From NCBI RefSeq assembly GCF_006125015.1, contig NZ_SZZN01000001.1, positions 930,001 through 994,000 of the forward strand: 64,000 bases of DNA. The letters run 5' to 3'. Each line of letters opens with the position of its first letter. Positions within the stretch are counted from its first letter, which is position 1. The notes under the pieces were generated by a model, which saw only the letters and a list, made by a program, of their open reading frames with translations, was not told the DNA's origin and made no database searches. A program made the position numbers and the translations under genes. Below, piece by piece: positions 19,214-26,575 of the stretch. The DNA comes from Roseovarius arcticus. GTDB lineage: Bacteria; Pseudomonadota; Alphaproteobacteria; Rhodobacterales; Rhodobacteraceae.

Positions 19214-20209
19214 ATGCCCATGATCGACACCGCCCAGATCGAAGTCCTGTCCAAAGCTGCGTTGATGCGCCACGGCGCTGAGGAATGGATCGCCGCCAGC
19301 GTCGCGGATGCCATCCGGGAGGCGGAGGCGACAGGCAACCGGATTTGCGGGCTGTACTATCTGGAGAGCTACTGCCAGCAACTGCAGAGTGGCCGTGTCA
19401 AGGGTGGGGCCGTGCCGGAGGTGACGCGACCGCGCCCCGGCTCGGTTCGGGTGGATGCCAAGTTCGGCTTTGCTCAGGCGGCGTTTCAGCGCGCGTTGCC
19501 CGAGGCGATTGCGGCCACCAAGGAAAACGGAACCGCATCGCTGGCTGTTTGCCACGCGCATACCTGCACGTCGCTTGGGTATTTTACCGGGCAGATCGCG
19601 CGCGCGGGTCTGATCGGGCTGGGCCTGACCAATGCGACGCCCATAGTCGCGCCGCCCGGTGGCAGCAAACGTGTGATCGGCACGAACCCTATCGCGTTTT
19701 CCGTGCCCGATGGGCAGGGCGGTGTCGCGATGCAGTTCGACCAGTCGACCACCACTACCGCCATGGGTAAAATTACCATGGCTAAAGCAGCGGGCGAGAG
19801 CATACCCGAAGGCTGGGCCGTTGATGCAGATGGGCGCGCGACAACCGATCCTTCGGCGGGAATGGCCGGATCCATGGTCAGCCTCGGAGGCGCTGCGGCC
19901 GGATACAAGGGCTGGGGCTTCGGCCTGATGGCCGAGATATTGGCGGCCGGCCTCACCGGCAGTCTGGCCAGTCAGGACTTATCGCCGCTAAAGGCGCCAG
20001 AGGGCGCGCCGCACGATCTGGGTCAGTTCTATCTGCTGATTGATCCCGGTATGTCCGATCATTTCGCCGCGCGTCTTGCGCGCGTTGCCGAAGGCGTGGC
20101 CGCGGACGAGGGCGCGCGGATGCCGGGACAGGGGCGCGTTGAGGCGGCATCTGTGGATGTGCCCGATCCGCTGTGGGCCCAGTTGCAGGAGCTGGCTGGC
20201 GCGGCCTGA
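19214..20209 (+). CDS. Ldh family (malate/L-lactate/ureidoglycolate dehydrogenase type) oxidoreductase
   Basis: 331 residues of the NAD(P)-dependent Ldh2/MDH2 family, whose members reduce 2-oxoacids or imines such as pyruvate, ureidoglycolate or Delta1-piperideine-2-carboxylate. Seen: the conserved VCHAHTCTSLGYFTGQIARAGLIGLGLTNA segment with the catalytic His, the dinucleotide loop GGSKRVIGTNPIAFSVP, and GYKGWGFGLMAEILA near the C-terminus. The ATG at 19214 has AGGAG eight bases upstream; a TTG directly after the lolD stop would add 19 basic residues without support. It probably shares the lol transcript, but no functional link is evident. Substrate unresolved. Confidence 0.82.
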   Translation: MPMIDTAQIEVLSKAALMRHGAEEWIAASVADAIREAEATGNRICGLYYLESYCQQLQSGRVKGGAVPEVTRPRPGSVRVDAKFGFAQAAFQRALPEAIAATKENGTASLAVCHAHTCTSLGYFTGQIARAGLIGLGLTNATPIVAPPGGSKRVIGTNPIAFSVPDGQGGVAMQFDQSTTTTAMGKITMAKAAGESIPEGWAVDADGRATTDPSAGMAGSMVSLGGAAAGYKGWGFGLMAEILAAGLTGSLASQDLSPLKAPEGAPHDLGQFYLLIDPGMSDHFAARLARVAEGVAADEGARMPGQGRVEAASVDVPDPLWAQLQELAGAA

Positions 20210-20269
20210 CAGCAAATGTTTGCTTTGCGGAGCGTGCGACATATCTTTCCCTAAGAGAAGGATACGCCC

Positions 20270-20677
20270 GTGAAAAAGATAATCTTTGCGATTTGCACAG
20301 CTGCCATATTTGGCCTCGCGCCTGCCGTTCGCGCGCAGGAGGGTCCGATCCGCGCGGTCATTGAGGCGCAGATCGAGGCGTTCGAGGCCGACGATTTCGA
20401 GACTGCATTCACCTTTGCCAGCCCTACCATTCAGGGCATGTTTGGCACTGCTCAGAACTTTGGTGCGATGGTGAAGGGCGGCTATCCTATGGTTTGGCGC
20501 CCCGAAAACCTGCGGTTTTTGGCTCTGGAGGAGCGGGACGGCCTGCTGTTTCAGGACGTGATGGTGCGTGACGAGGCTGGTGCGCTGCATATTCTGGAAT
20601 ATCAGATGCAGCAGAGCGATACGGGCTGGCTGATCAACGGCGTCACCATTCGCCGCGCTACAGCGGGAACTGCCTGA
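20270..20677 (+). CDS. Secreted DUF4864 protein
   Basis: 135 residues with a GTG start at 20270 preceded by AGAGAAGG. Signal peptide MKKIIFAICTAAIFGLAPAV is cut after VRAQ. The mature region (IRAVIEAQIEAFEADDFETA, then ASPTIQGMFG, later GYPMVWRP) is the NTF2-like/cystatin-like pattern of DUF4864, a small periplasmic family without assigned function. It stands 60 bases after the Ldh-family gene and may have its own promoter. Confidence 0.8.
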   Translation: MKKIIFAICTAAIFGLAPAVRAQEGPIRAVIEAQIEAFEADDFETAFTFASPTIQGMFGTAQNFGAMVKGGYPMVWRPENLRFLALEERDGLLFQDVMVRDEAGALHILEYQMQQSDTGWLINGVTIRRATAGTA

Positions 20678-20700
20678 GCGCCAAAGCTCCAGTCCGACTG

Positions 20701-20735
20701 CCGCCGACCCACCGTCACGGTGCTACCAGCGGCGG
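20701..20735 (+). terminator. Two-part hairpin after the DUF4864 gene
   Basis: An outer 6-bp stem (CCGCCG / CGGCGG) encloses an inner hairpin (CACC / GGTG with a five-base loop); the sequence after it is T-rich (TTAACTTTCC). It begins 24 bases after the DUF4864 stop and could end that transcript. Confidence 0.35.
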
Positions 20736-20800
20736 TTAACTTTCCGTCTTTATTTCCCTCGACCATCCGGGTGCGCCCCGGGCTGGCGTAATTTGAGACG

Positions 20801-20828
20801 TCCGCAGTCCCTGTCGGGACGGCGCGGA
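20801..20828 (+). promoter_or_regulatory. Strong 5'-leader hairpin before the beta-helix gene
   Basis: TCCGC-A-GTCCC-TGTC-GGGAC-GGC-GCGGA forms a 28-base stem-loop (5 + 5 bp, tetraloop, small internal bulge). It ends about six bases before the AAAGGGA ribosome site of the gene starting at 20847, so in RNA it would lie next to the site of initiation. It could stabilise the message or modulate translation. Confidence 0.4.
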
Positions 20829-20846
20829 TGCGAAAGGGAAAGCAAG

Positions 20847-23135
20847 ATGAACAAGGCAGTAACCGACGGGATCGTCTTTATGCCCCCCGCCTTTTCGGGT
20901 GGCCTCAGCGTATATTCCAGCGGCGACGGAACGCCCGGATCGGACACCTATCACAACGCGGTTAACGCGTCCTTCGTGCCTGCCGATCAGGACTTTGGCG
21001 GCGCGCTTGAGGTGCAAAAGGCGCAGAGCGTGCAAAAGTTGCGTTACATGGGCCAAACACCCATTTTGCCGGGCTGCTACTTGCGCATTACGGCGCGGAT
21101 CAAAGCAATATCCGGCAACCTGCCAAACGTGAGCATTGCGGGCTGGGCTGGCTCGCCCAGTGGCCATGTAAGCGGCGTACTGGAAGTGGGGCCCTCAGTC
21201 GCCCTGCCAAGCTACGGACAAGTGGTGGAGGTCAGCGCCATCGTCGGCAGCGGTGTGCGGGGCGGCGTAGACATGGCTTGGGGGCCCGTGCCGACCTATG
21301 GGCATTTTGGCCTCGACTTGACTGGCCCGAGTGGCGGCATCGTGCGTATTGACGATCTGGTAATTGAGGATGTCACGGACGTGTTCCTCCGCGATCTGAT
21401 CGATACAGTCGATGTGCGTGACTTTGGCGCACTGGGCGACGGGGTGCATGACGATCAAACCGCCTTCGAGGCGGCCGATGCGGCGGCTGGTGGGCGCGAC
21501 GTGCTGGTGCCCCAGGGGACATATTTTCTGGGCGACAGCGTGACGATGCAATCGTCGATACGCTTTTCCGGCACTGTCACGATGGCCACGCAGCATAGCC
21601 TGAGCCTAGCGCGGAATTATGACCTGCCTTCTTACATCGATGCATTCGGCGATGAAGAACTCGCCTTTCGCAAAGCGTTTCAAGCGCTTTTGAACAATTC
21701 GGGCCATGAGTCGCTGGATATGAAGGGGCGCATCATTTCGCTGACCGAGCCGATCGACATGGCCGCCGCTGTGCCGGACAAAACCAGCTATTCGCAGCGC
21801 AGATTGATCAAGAACGGCCAGATCTATGCGCGAGACCGCCCGGCGTGGGATACAGAGGTCGTCACGTCGCGCGCCACATATTCGCCTAGCAACAGCCTTG
21901 TCCTGACGGATGTGCTAGATGTGGCAAACATCACACCCGGCTCCGTCGTCGAGGGCAATGGCGTGGGCCGCGAGGTCTATGTGTCCTCTGTCGATATCCC
22001 AGCGCAAGAGGTGCGGCTGAGCCAACAGTTGTATGATGCGGCGGGCACGCAAAACTTCACCTTTCGGCGGTTCAAATATTTGTTGGATTTCAGCGGCTTC
22101 GATAAACTCAGCAAATTCTCACTCTCGAACATTGAGTTTCAATGCGACGGAACGTGCAGTGCCGTGATGCTGCCACAAGCGGGCACGGGGTTTCACTTTC
22201 GCGACTGTTTCTTCACCCGGCCCAAGGATCGCGGCATCTCCAGCCTTGCGGTAGGCGATCAGGGGATGATCGTGGATCGCTGCCAGTTCCTGTCAGACGA
22301 GAGTGATGTCAACGTGGCAGAGCGCACATCAATCGCGCTGAATGCCAACGCCAACGACGTCAAGCTGCGCGACAACCGCATCGTGCGGTTCCGCCATTTT
22401 GCGCTGCTGGCTGGGTCCAGCAATATTGTATCGGGTAACCACTGGTTTCAGGGCGACGATTCCAATGATGGCACCCGCAGCGCCGGTCTGATCCTGACGC
22501 GGACCAACTGCCGCACGACGATCAATTCAAACTACGTCGATAACTGCTTTATCGAGTGGAGCAATGAGCATGACAGCGCGCCCGAATACTCTAGCGAGTT
22601 TTCATTCAGCGCGCTCAACATGGTCGATAACGTGTTTCTGGCAGGCAACGTTGCGCCTTGGTTTACGTTTATGGTGGTCAAGCCGCATGGCGCCGGGCAC
22701 TTCTTGAACGGTGTAAACGTCAGCGGCAATTCGTTCCGGATCATCGACGATCCTATCGACCGGATTGAGCGGGTGGATACCAGCTTTGCCGATCTGGATT
22801 ACAACCGGATCAAGAATATCGGGTTTTCGGACAACACTTTTGGTAATATTTACCAAACAGTCTCTAGCCCCCTGTTGGTAAAGTATGACCAAATTACCCC
22901 CAGTGCGACATGGACCATCGATTCAGGCCCAAGCCTGCCATTCGGGGCCTACGCGCAGACCGTTACGTCAGTGCTACCCGCCGGGCCCCTGCGGGCGGCG
23001 GACGGCGGCATCGTCCATGTCGCGCCCTACTATGAGGCCAAGCAGGGGGCGGATCACAACCAGATAAACCTGCAATTTGGCACCCCTGTAAGCGGGACTG
23101 TGACTGCCGTCGTACGGATCGACGATCCGTTCTAA
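20847..23135 (+). CDS. Right-handed beta-helix protein (Pectate_lyase_3 / GH28-like)
   Basis: 762 residues. Residues ~1-185 look like a beta-sandwich module (LEVQKAQSVQKLRYMGQTP, then a strand-rich region to VRIDDLVIEDV). At 189 the hallmark DVRDFGALGDGVHDDQTAF begins, the entry of Pectate_lyase_3 beta-helices found in pectinases, alginate-acting enzymes and phage tailspikes. A long series of Asn-rich strands follows (NANANDVKLRDNRIVRF, SSNIVSGNHWF, NVSGNSFRII), typical of solenoid coils. No signal peptide is visible, so secretion, if any, is by another route. The start at 20847 has AAAGGGA upstream. Monocistronic between hairpins. A polysaccharide-binding or -cleaving role is inferred from fold only. 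Confidence 0.78.
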   Translation: MNKAVTDGIVFMPPAFSGGLSVYSSGDGTPGSDTYHNAVNASFVPADQDFGGALEVQKAQSVQKLRYMGQTPILPGCYLRITARIKAISGNLPNVSIAGWAGSPSGHVSGVLEVGPSVALPSYGQVVEVSAIVGSGVRGGVDMAWGPVPTYGHFGLDLTGPSGGIVRIDDLVIEDVTDVFLRDLIDTVDVRDFGALGDGVHDDQTAFEAADAAAGGRDVLVPQGTYFLGDSVTMQSSIRFSGTVTMATQHSLSLARNYDLPSYIDAFGDEELAFRKAFQALLNNSGHESLDMKGRIISLTEPIDMAAAVPDKTSYSQRRLIKNGQIYARDRPAWDTEVVTSRATYSPSNSLVLTDVLDVANITPGSVVEGNGVGREVYVSSVDIPAQEVRLSQQLYDAAGTQNFTFRRFKYLLDFSGFDKLSKFSLSNIEFQCDGTCSAVMLPQAGTGFHFRDCFFTRPKDRGISSLAVGDQGMIVDRCQFLSDESDVNVAERTSIALNANANDVKLRDNRIVRFRHFALLAGSSNIVSGNHWFQGDDSNDGTRSAGLILTRTNCRTTINSNYVDNCFIEWSNEHDSAPEYSSEFSFSALNMVDNVFLAGNVAPWFTFMVVKPHGAGHFLNGVNVSGNSFRIIDDPIDRIERVDTSFADLDYNRIKNIGFSDNTFGNIYQTVSSPLLVKYDQITPSATWTIDSGPSLPFGAYAQTVTSVLPAGPLRAADGGIVHVAPYYEAKQGADHNQINLQFGTPVSGTVTAVVRIDDPF

Positions 23136-23161
23136 ACGCAACGCGGTTCGCGAAAATCAAG

Positions 23162-23190
23162 AAAGGCGGGCCTTCGGGACCGCCTTTTTT
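23162..23190 (+). terminator. Intrinsic terminator after the beta-helix gene
   Basis: An 8-bp stem AAAGGCGG / CCGCCTTT, with an inner CC-TTCG-GG tetraloop hairpin, is followed by a run of T. It lies 26 bases after the stop codon. The A-tract on the other side lets it also serve the convergent regulator gene. Confidence 0.9.
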
Positions 23191-23220
23191 GGGTGCAACG
23201 GTTCGGCGATCTCGCACCGC

Positions 23221-23784
23221 TCAAAACGTCGGTGGAGTGCAGGCGCTGATAATCTCGCAAGTCTCTGGGCCGACCTGCCGAAATCGGTGAGGATTGCGGC
23301 TGTCGAAGTAGTAAGCATCGCCCGGTCCCAGCACCTTGCGCTGATCGCCCACTGTCACCTCTATACGGCCCTTCACCACAATGCCGCCCTCTTCGGCCTC
23401 GTGGCCGATCATGGTGCGGCCAGTGTCGGCGCCGATCTCGTACTTCTCGGTAAGGATCATCATCGCGCGGCCAAAGAGGGTGGTGCCGATCTGGCGCAGC
23501 GATACGCCGTTTTTGCCGATCTCCGTCAGGTCTTCGGCGGCGTAGAAAACCTTGCGCTCGGCCTCTGGCTGGTAGGCAAAGAACTCGGATAGGGCAATCG
23601 GTACCCCCTCTAGGATACGTTTCAGCGCTGATACGGAAGGGTTCATTTTGCCAGACTCAATCAAAGAAATCGTCGAGTTTGGGACCCCGGTTCTTTTCGC
23701 CAGCGCACGTTGAGATAGGCCCGCGTGTGCGCGAACTGCTTTCAGACGGGGGCCAAGCTCTAGATCGTCGGATGTAACAGGCAT
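23221..23784 (-). CDS. XRE-family regulator with C-terminal cupin (PuuR type)
   Basis: 187 residues: helix-turn-helix at ~10-65 (LGPRLKAVRAHAGLSQRALAKRTGVPNSTISLIESG) and a C-terminal cupin (~110-185, GHEAEEGGIVVKGRIEVTVG, then LGPGDAYYFDSRNPHRFRQV). This architecture is that of PuuR and related regulators of amine and amino-acid catabolism. It is divergent from the aminotransferase gene at 23949, the likely target. ATG 23784 is taken as start; a GTG at 23802 would add six residues, but it lies inside a palindrome that looks like an operator. The cupin probably binds a small effector. Confidence 0.88.
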   Translation of the reverse strand: MPVTSDDLELGPRLKAVRAHAGLSQRALAKRTGVPNSTISLIESGKMNPSVSALKRILEGVPIALSEFFAYQPEAERKVFYAAEDLTEIGKNGVSLRQIGTTLFGRAMMILTEKYEIGADTGRTMIGHEAEEGGIVVKGRIEVTVGDQRKVLGPGDAYYFDSRNPHRFRQVGPETCEIISACTPPTF

Positions 23785-23800
23785 GTTCAAGATCCCAAAC

Positions 23801-23816
23801 ACTTTGAATTCAGAGT
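23801..23816. promoter_or_regulatory. Candidate operator: imperfect 16-bp palindrome
   Basis: ACTTTGAATTCAGAGT is a dyad with one mismatched pair and core TGAATTCA. It lies 17 bases upstream of the XRE-cupin ATG, in the gap shared with the aminotransferase gene. Its size and place suit a dimeric helix-turn-helix regulator acting on its own promoter and possibly on gabT. Confidence 0.5.
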
Positions 23817-23948
23817 AAGCTAAATCAATGGCTTGCCTCGTGCAAGAAACAGACTTTTGAGGGCTGATAAAACGGCGTACAGCGGACGGAATGCCCCGGC
23901 AGGCGATTCTGTCTTGGGTTCAGTTACCATTTCTCGAAAGGATGCGTC

Positions 23949-25226
23949 ATGTTGAACGCCGAGATCGCAGAACGCCGCATAGGCGCCATTTCGCAGGGTG
24001 TGGGCATGATGACTCAGATCTATGCAGATCACGCCAAGAACGCCGAATTGTGGGACGTCGAAGGCAACCGGTATATCGACTTTGCCGCCGGCATTGCAGT
24101 CGTCAACACTGGCCATTGCCATCCGAAGGTAATGCAGGCTGTGACCGAGCAGCTGTCCCGCTTCACGCATACCTGCCATCAGGTCGTGCCGTACGAGAAT
24201 TATATCCGCCTTGCTGAGCGCCTGAACGAAAAGGTGCCGGGGGATTTCGCCAAAAAGACCGTGTTTGTGACCACCGGCGCCGAAGCCGTTGAGAACGCGA
24301 TCAAGGTCGCTCGCATCCACACTGGCCGCTCTGCTGTGATCGCATTTGGTGGCTCGTTTCATGGCCGCACGTTTATGACGATGTCGCTGACAGGCAAGGT
24401 CGCGCCCTACAAAAAAGGCTTCGGCGCGATGATGCCCGATGTCTACCACGTGCCTTTCCCAATCGATCTGCATGGCATTAGCACCGAACAGTCGATGGAC
24501 GCGTTGACCAAGCTGTTCAAGGCCGATCTGGACCCGGACCGCGTGGCCGCAATCATCATCGAACCTGTTCAGGGTGAGGGCGGATTTTATCCTGCCCCTG
24601 CCGAGCTTATGCGCGGCATACGGCAGCTTTGCGACGATCACGGTATCGTAATGATCGCCGACGAGGTTCAGACAGGCTTTGCCCGCACGGGCACATTGTT
24701 CGCCATGGACGGCTATGACGTCGCTGCGGACATCACCACGATGGCCAAGGGTTTGGCTGGCGGTCTGCCGCTGGCTGCTCTGACGGGCCGGGCCGAAATG
24801 ATGGATGCCGCGCATCCCGGCGGTTTGGGCGGCACCTATGCCGGCAATCCGCTGGGCATCGCCGCATCGAACGCCGTTCTCGACGTGATCGAGGAGGAGG
24901 ATCTTTGCAACCGCGCAACCGAGCTTGGCTCGCGGCTCAAGCAGCGGCTGGAGCAGATCCGCTCTAACACGCCCGAAATGGTCGATGTACGCGGCCCCGG
25001 TTTCATGATCGCGGCTGAGTTCAATACGCCCGATGGCAGCGCGCCGAACCCCGACATGACCAACCGCATCCGCATGGAAGCGCTCAAGCGCGGCCTGATC
25101 CTGCTGACCTGCGGCGTTTACGGCAATGTCATCCGCTTCCTCGCGCCGATCACCATTGAGGATGCAGTTTTCGCCGAAGCGATGGAAATTCTGGAGGCGT
25201 CAATCGCAGCAGCGCGGACTGCGTAA
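23949..25226 (+). CDS. gabT: 4-aminobutyrate aminotransferase (class III, PLP)
   Basis: Transfers the amino group of GABA (or a related omega-amine) to 2-oxoglutarate, giving succinate semialdehyde. 425 residues, the normal GabT/PuuE length: VNTGHCHPKV, the phosphate-binding TTGAEAVENAIKVAR, the substrate/cofactor motif SFHGRTFMTMSLTGK, EPVQGEGGF, DEVQTGFARTG with the cofactor-ring Asp, and the Schiff-base lysine K267 in TTMAKGLAGGLPLAA. ATG 23949 has GAAAGGA at suitable spacing. The divergent PuuR-type regulator suggests amine-responsive control. No succinate-semialdehyde dehydrogenase is adjacent. Confidence 0.92.
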   Translation: MLNAEIAERRIGAISQGVGMMTQIYADHAKNAELWDVEGNRYIDFAAGIAVVNTGHCHPKVMQAVTEQLSRFTHTCHQVVPYENYIRLAERLNEKVPGDFAKKTVFVTTGAEAVENAIKVARIHTGRSAVIAFGGSFHGRTFMTMSLTGKVAPYKKGFGAMMPDVYHVPFPIDLHGISTEQSMDALTKLFKADLDPDRVAAIIIEPVQGEGGFYPAPAELMRGIRQLCDDHGIVMIADEVQTGFARTGTLFAMDGYDVAADITTMAKGLAGGLPLAALTGRAEMMDAAHPGGLGGTYAGNPLGIAASNAVLDVIEEEDLCNRATELGSRLKQRLEQIRSNTPEMVDVRGPGFMIAAEFNTPDGSAPNPDMTNRIRMEALKRGLILLTCGVYGNVIRFLAPITIEDAVFAEAMEILEASIAAARTA

Positions 25227-25254
25227 GTCTAGCCGCCCATGACACCTGAAAGGG

Positions 25255-25284
25255 AGCGCGTTGAGAGGCGCGCTCTTTTTTTTC
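25255..25284 (+). terminator. Intrinsic terminator after gabT
   Basis: A perfect 7-bp stem GAGCGCG / CGCGCTC with an eight-base loop is followed by eight T residues. It separates gabT cleanly from the DNA-repair cassette, showing that the latter needs its own promoter. Confidence 0.95.
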
Positions 25285-25307
25285 GGCGGGTTTGCATGTC
25301 GCCCACT

Positions 25308-25336
25308 TGTCAACGCACTCCAGCGGAACATATGAT
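25308..25336 (+). promoter_or_regulatory. Promoter of the radical SAM - UdgX operon
   Basis: TTGTCA (25308-25313), a 17-base spacer and TATGAT (25331-25336) form a near-consensus sigma-70 type promoter. The expected start of transcription, six to seven bases after the -10, falls on or next to the A of the ATG at 25343, so the mRNA would be leaderless or nearly so. Consistently, no ribosome site precedes that ATG. Confidence 0.75.
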
Positions 25337-25340
25337 GAAC
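25326..25340. promoter_or_regulatory. LexA-type SOS box on the -10 element
   Basis: GAAC-ATATGAT-GAAC exactly matches GAAC-N7-GAAC, the complement of the direct-repeat GTTC-N7-GTTC site recognised by LexA in alphaproteobacteria such as Rhodobacter. The seven-base spacer contains the TATGAT -10 hexamer, so bound LexA would block polymerase. This predicts DNA-damage induction of the next two genes. No lexA or recA gene is in the window. Confidence 0.8.
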
Positions 25341-25342
25341 AT

Positions 25343-26575
25343 ATGACCCGCCAAACCCTAGATCAAAAGCTCGCGATTCTGAGCGATGCCGCCAAATACG
25401 ACGCTTCTTGCGCGTCGTCGGGCGGAACGAAACGCAATGCGCGCTCGGGCGGCATCGGCTCCAACACCGGGGCCGGCATTTGCCACAGCTACGCACCCGA
25501 CGGTCGCTGCATCAGCCTGCTGAAAATTTTGATGACGAATTTTTGCATCTACGATTGTAGCTATTGCATCAACCGGGTGTCATCCAACGTGCCGCGCGCG
25601 CGGTTTTCCGTCGATGAGGTGGTGAAACTCACCATCGAATTCTATCGCCGCAATTATATCGAAGGGCTGTTCCTGTCGTCCGGTGTTATCCGTTCGCCCG
25701 ACGCGACCATGTCGGACATGGTCCAGATCGCGCGCAAGCTGCGGCATGAAGAGGGGTTTCGTGGCTACATACACCTGAAAACCATTCCCGACGCCTCGCC
25801 CGAACTGATTGACGAGGCCGGGCTGCTGTCGGATCGCCTGTCGATTAATGTGGAACTGCCGACCGACGCCGCGCTCAGCACCTACGCGCCCGAAAAGAAC
25901 CCCGGCCAGATCCGCCGCGCGATGGCTGATGTGCGCCAACGCCGCGAGCAGTCAAAGGACCGCAGCCACACGGGCAAGCGGCCGCCGAAATTTGCCCCCG
26001 CTGGGCAATCAACCCAAGTGATAATCGGCGCAGACGCGTCAACCGACGCCACTGTGCTGGGCCAATCCACGCGGCTTTATTCCAGTTATGGTTTGCGCCG
26101 CGTTTATTATTCGGCTTTCTCGCCGATCCCCGACAGCTCGGCCAAGTTGCCACTGATTAGCCCGCCTCTCCAGCGCGAACATCGGCTCTATCAGGCCGAC
26201 TGGCTACTGCGGTTTTATGGCTTCAACGTAGAGGAGATTACGTCGGTTACGCCGGATGGCAACCTCGATCTCGATATTGATCCCAAACTGGCTTGGGCGC
26301 TCGCCCATCGCGGCCTGTTCCCGCTGGACGTCAATCGCGCCACCCGCGAGTTGCTGCTGCGGGTGCCGGGGTTCGGCGTGAAAACGGTCAACCGCATTCT
26401 GACCACGCGCCGCCATCGCCATCTTCGGTACGACGACATTGCGCGCATGGGCGCGTCGATGAAGAAGGCGGGCGCGTTTGTCACGGCAGGTGGCTGGACG
26501 CCGGGCCAGCTGATCGACAGCGTCAATCTGCGCGCCCGGTTCGCGCCCCCGCCCGAGCAGCTGAACCTTTTTTGA
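25343..26575 (+). CDS. Radical SAM / helix-hairpin-helix protein, putative DNA repair or modification
   Basis: 410 residues of the family described as a putative DNA modification/repair radical SAM protein linked to a UDG-family partner. The [4Fe-4S]/SAM motif C68-x3-C72-x2-C75 (CIYDCSYC) follows a conserved N-terminal region with extra Cys at 23, 47 and 56. The C-terminus has a helix-hairpin-helix, LLLRVPGFGVKTVNRIL, a non-specific DNA-binding element. A basic Lys/Arg-rich segment (RQRREQSKDRSHTGKRPPK) interrupts the barrel region. The start at 25343 puts the ATG two bases after the LexA box. Its TGA shares one base with the next ATG. The chemical reaction is unknown; repair by radical chemistry is inferred. 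Confidence 0.88.
   Translation: MTRQTLDQKLAILSDAAKYDASCASSGGTKRNARSGGIGSNTGAGICHSYAPDGRCISLLKILMTNFCIYDCSYCINRVSSNVPRARFSVDEVVKLTIEFYRRNYIEGLFLSSGVIRSPDATMSDMVQIARKLRHEEGFRGYIHLKTIPDASPELIDEAGLLSDRLSINVELPTDAALSTYAPEKNPGQIRRAMADVRQRREQSKDRSHTGKRPPKFAPAGQSTQVIIGADASTDATVLGQSTRLYSSYGLRRVYYSAFSPIPDSSAKLPLISPPLQREHRLYQADWLLRFYGFNVEEITSVTPDGNLDLDIDPKLAWALAHRGLFPLDVNRATRELLLRVPGFGVKTVNRILTTRRHRHLRYDDIARMGASMKKAGAFVTAGGWTPGQLIDSVNLRARFAPPPEQLNLF

Noticed and set aside
23800..23802. GTG start for the XRE-cupin regulator
   Set aside because: It falls within the candidate operator palindrome and adds six residues lacking family resemblance; ATG 23784 is adequate.
23820..24815. A 331-codon open frame antisense to gabT
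   Set aside because: Opposite the conserved PLP-enzyme core, with His/Arg-rich composition typical of shadow frames.
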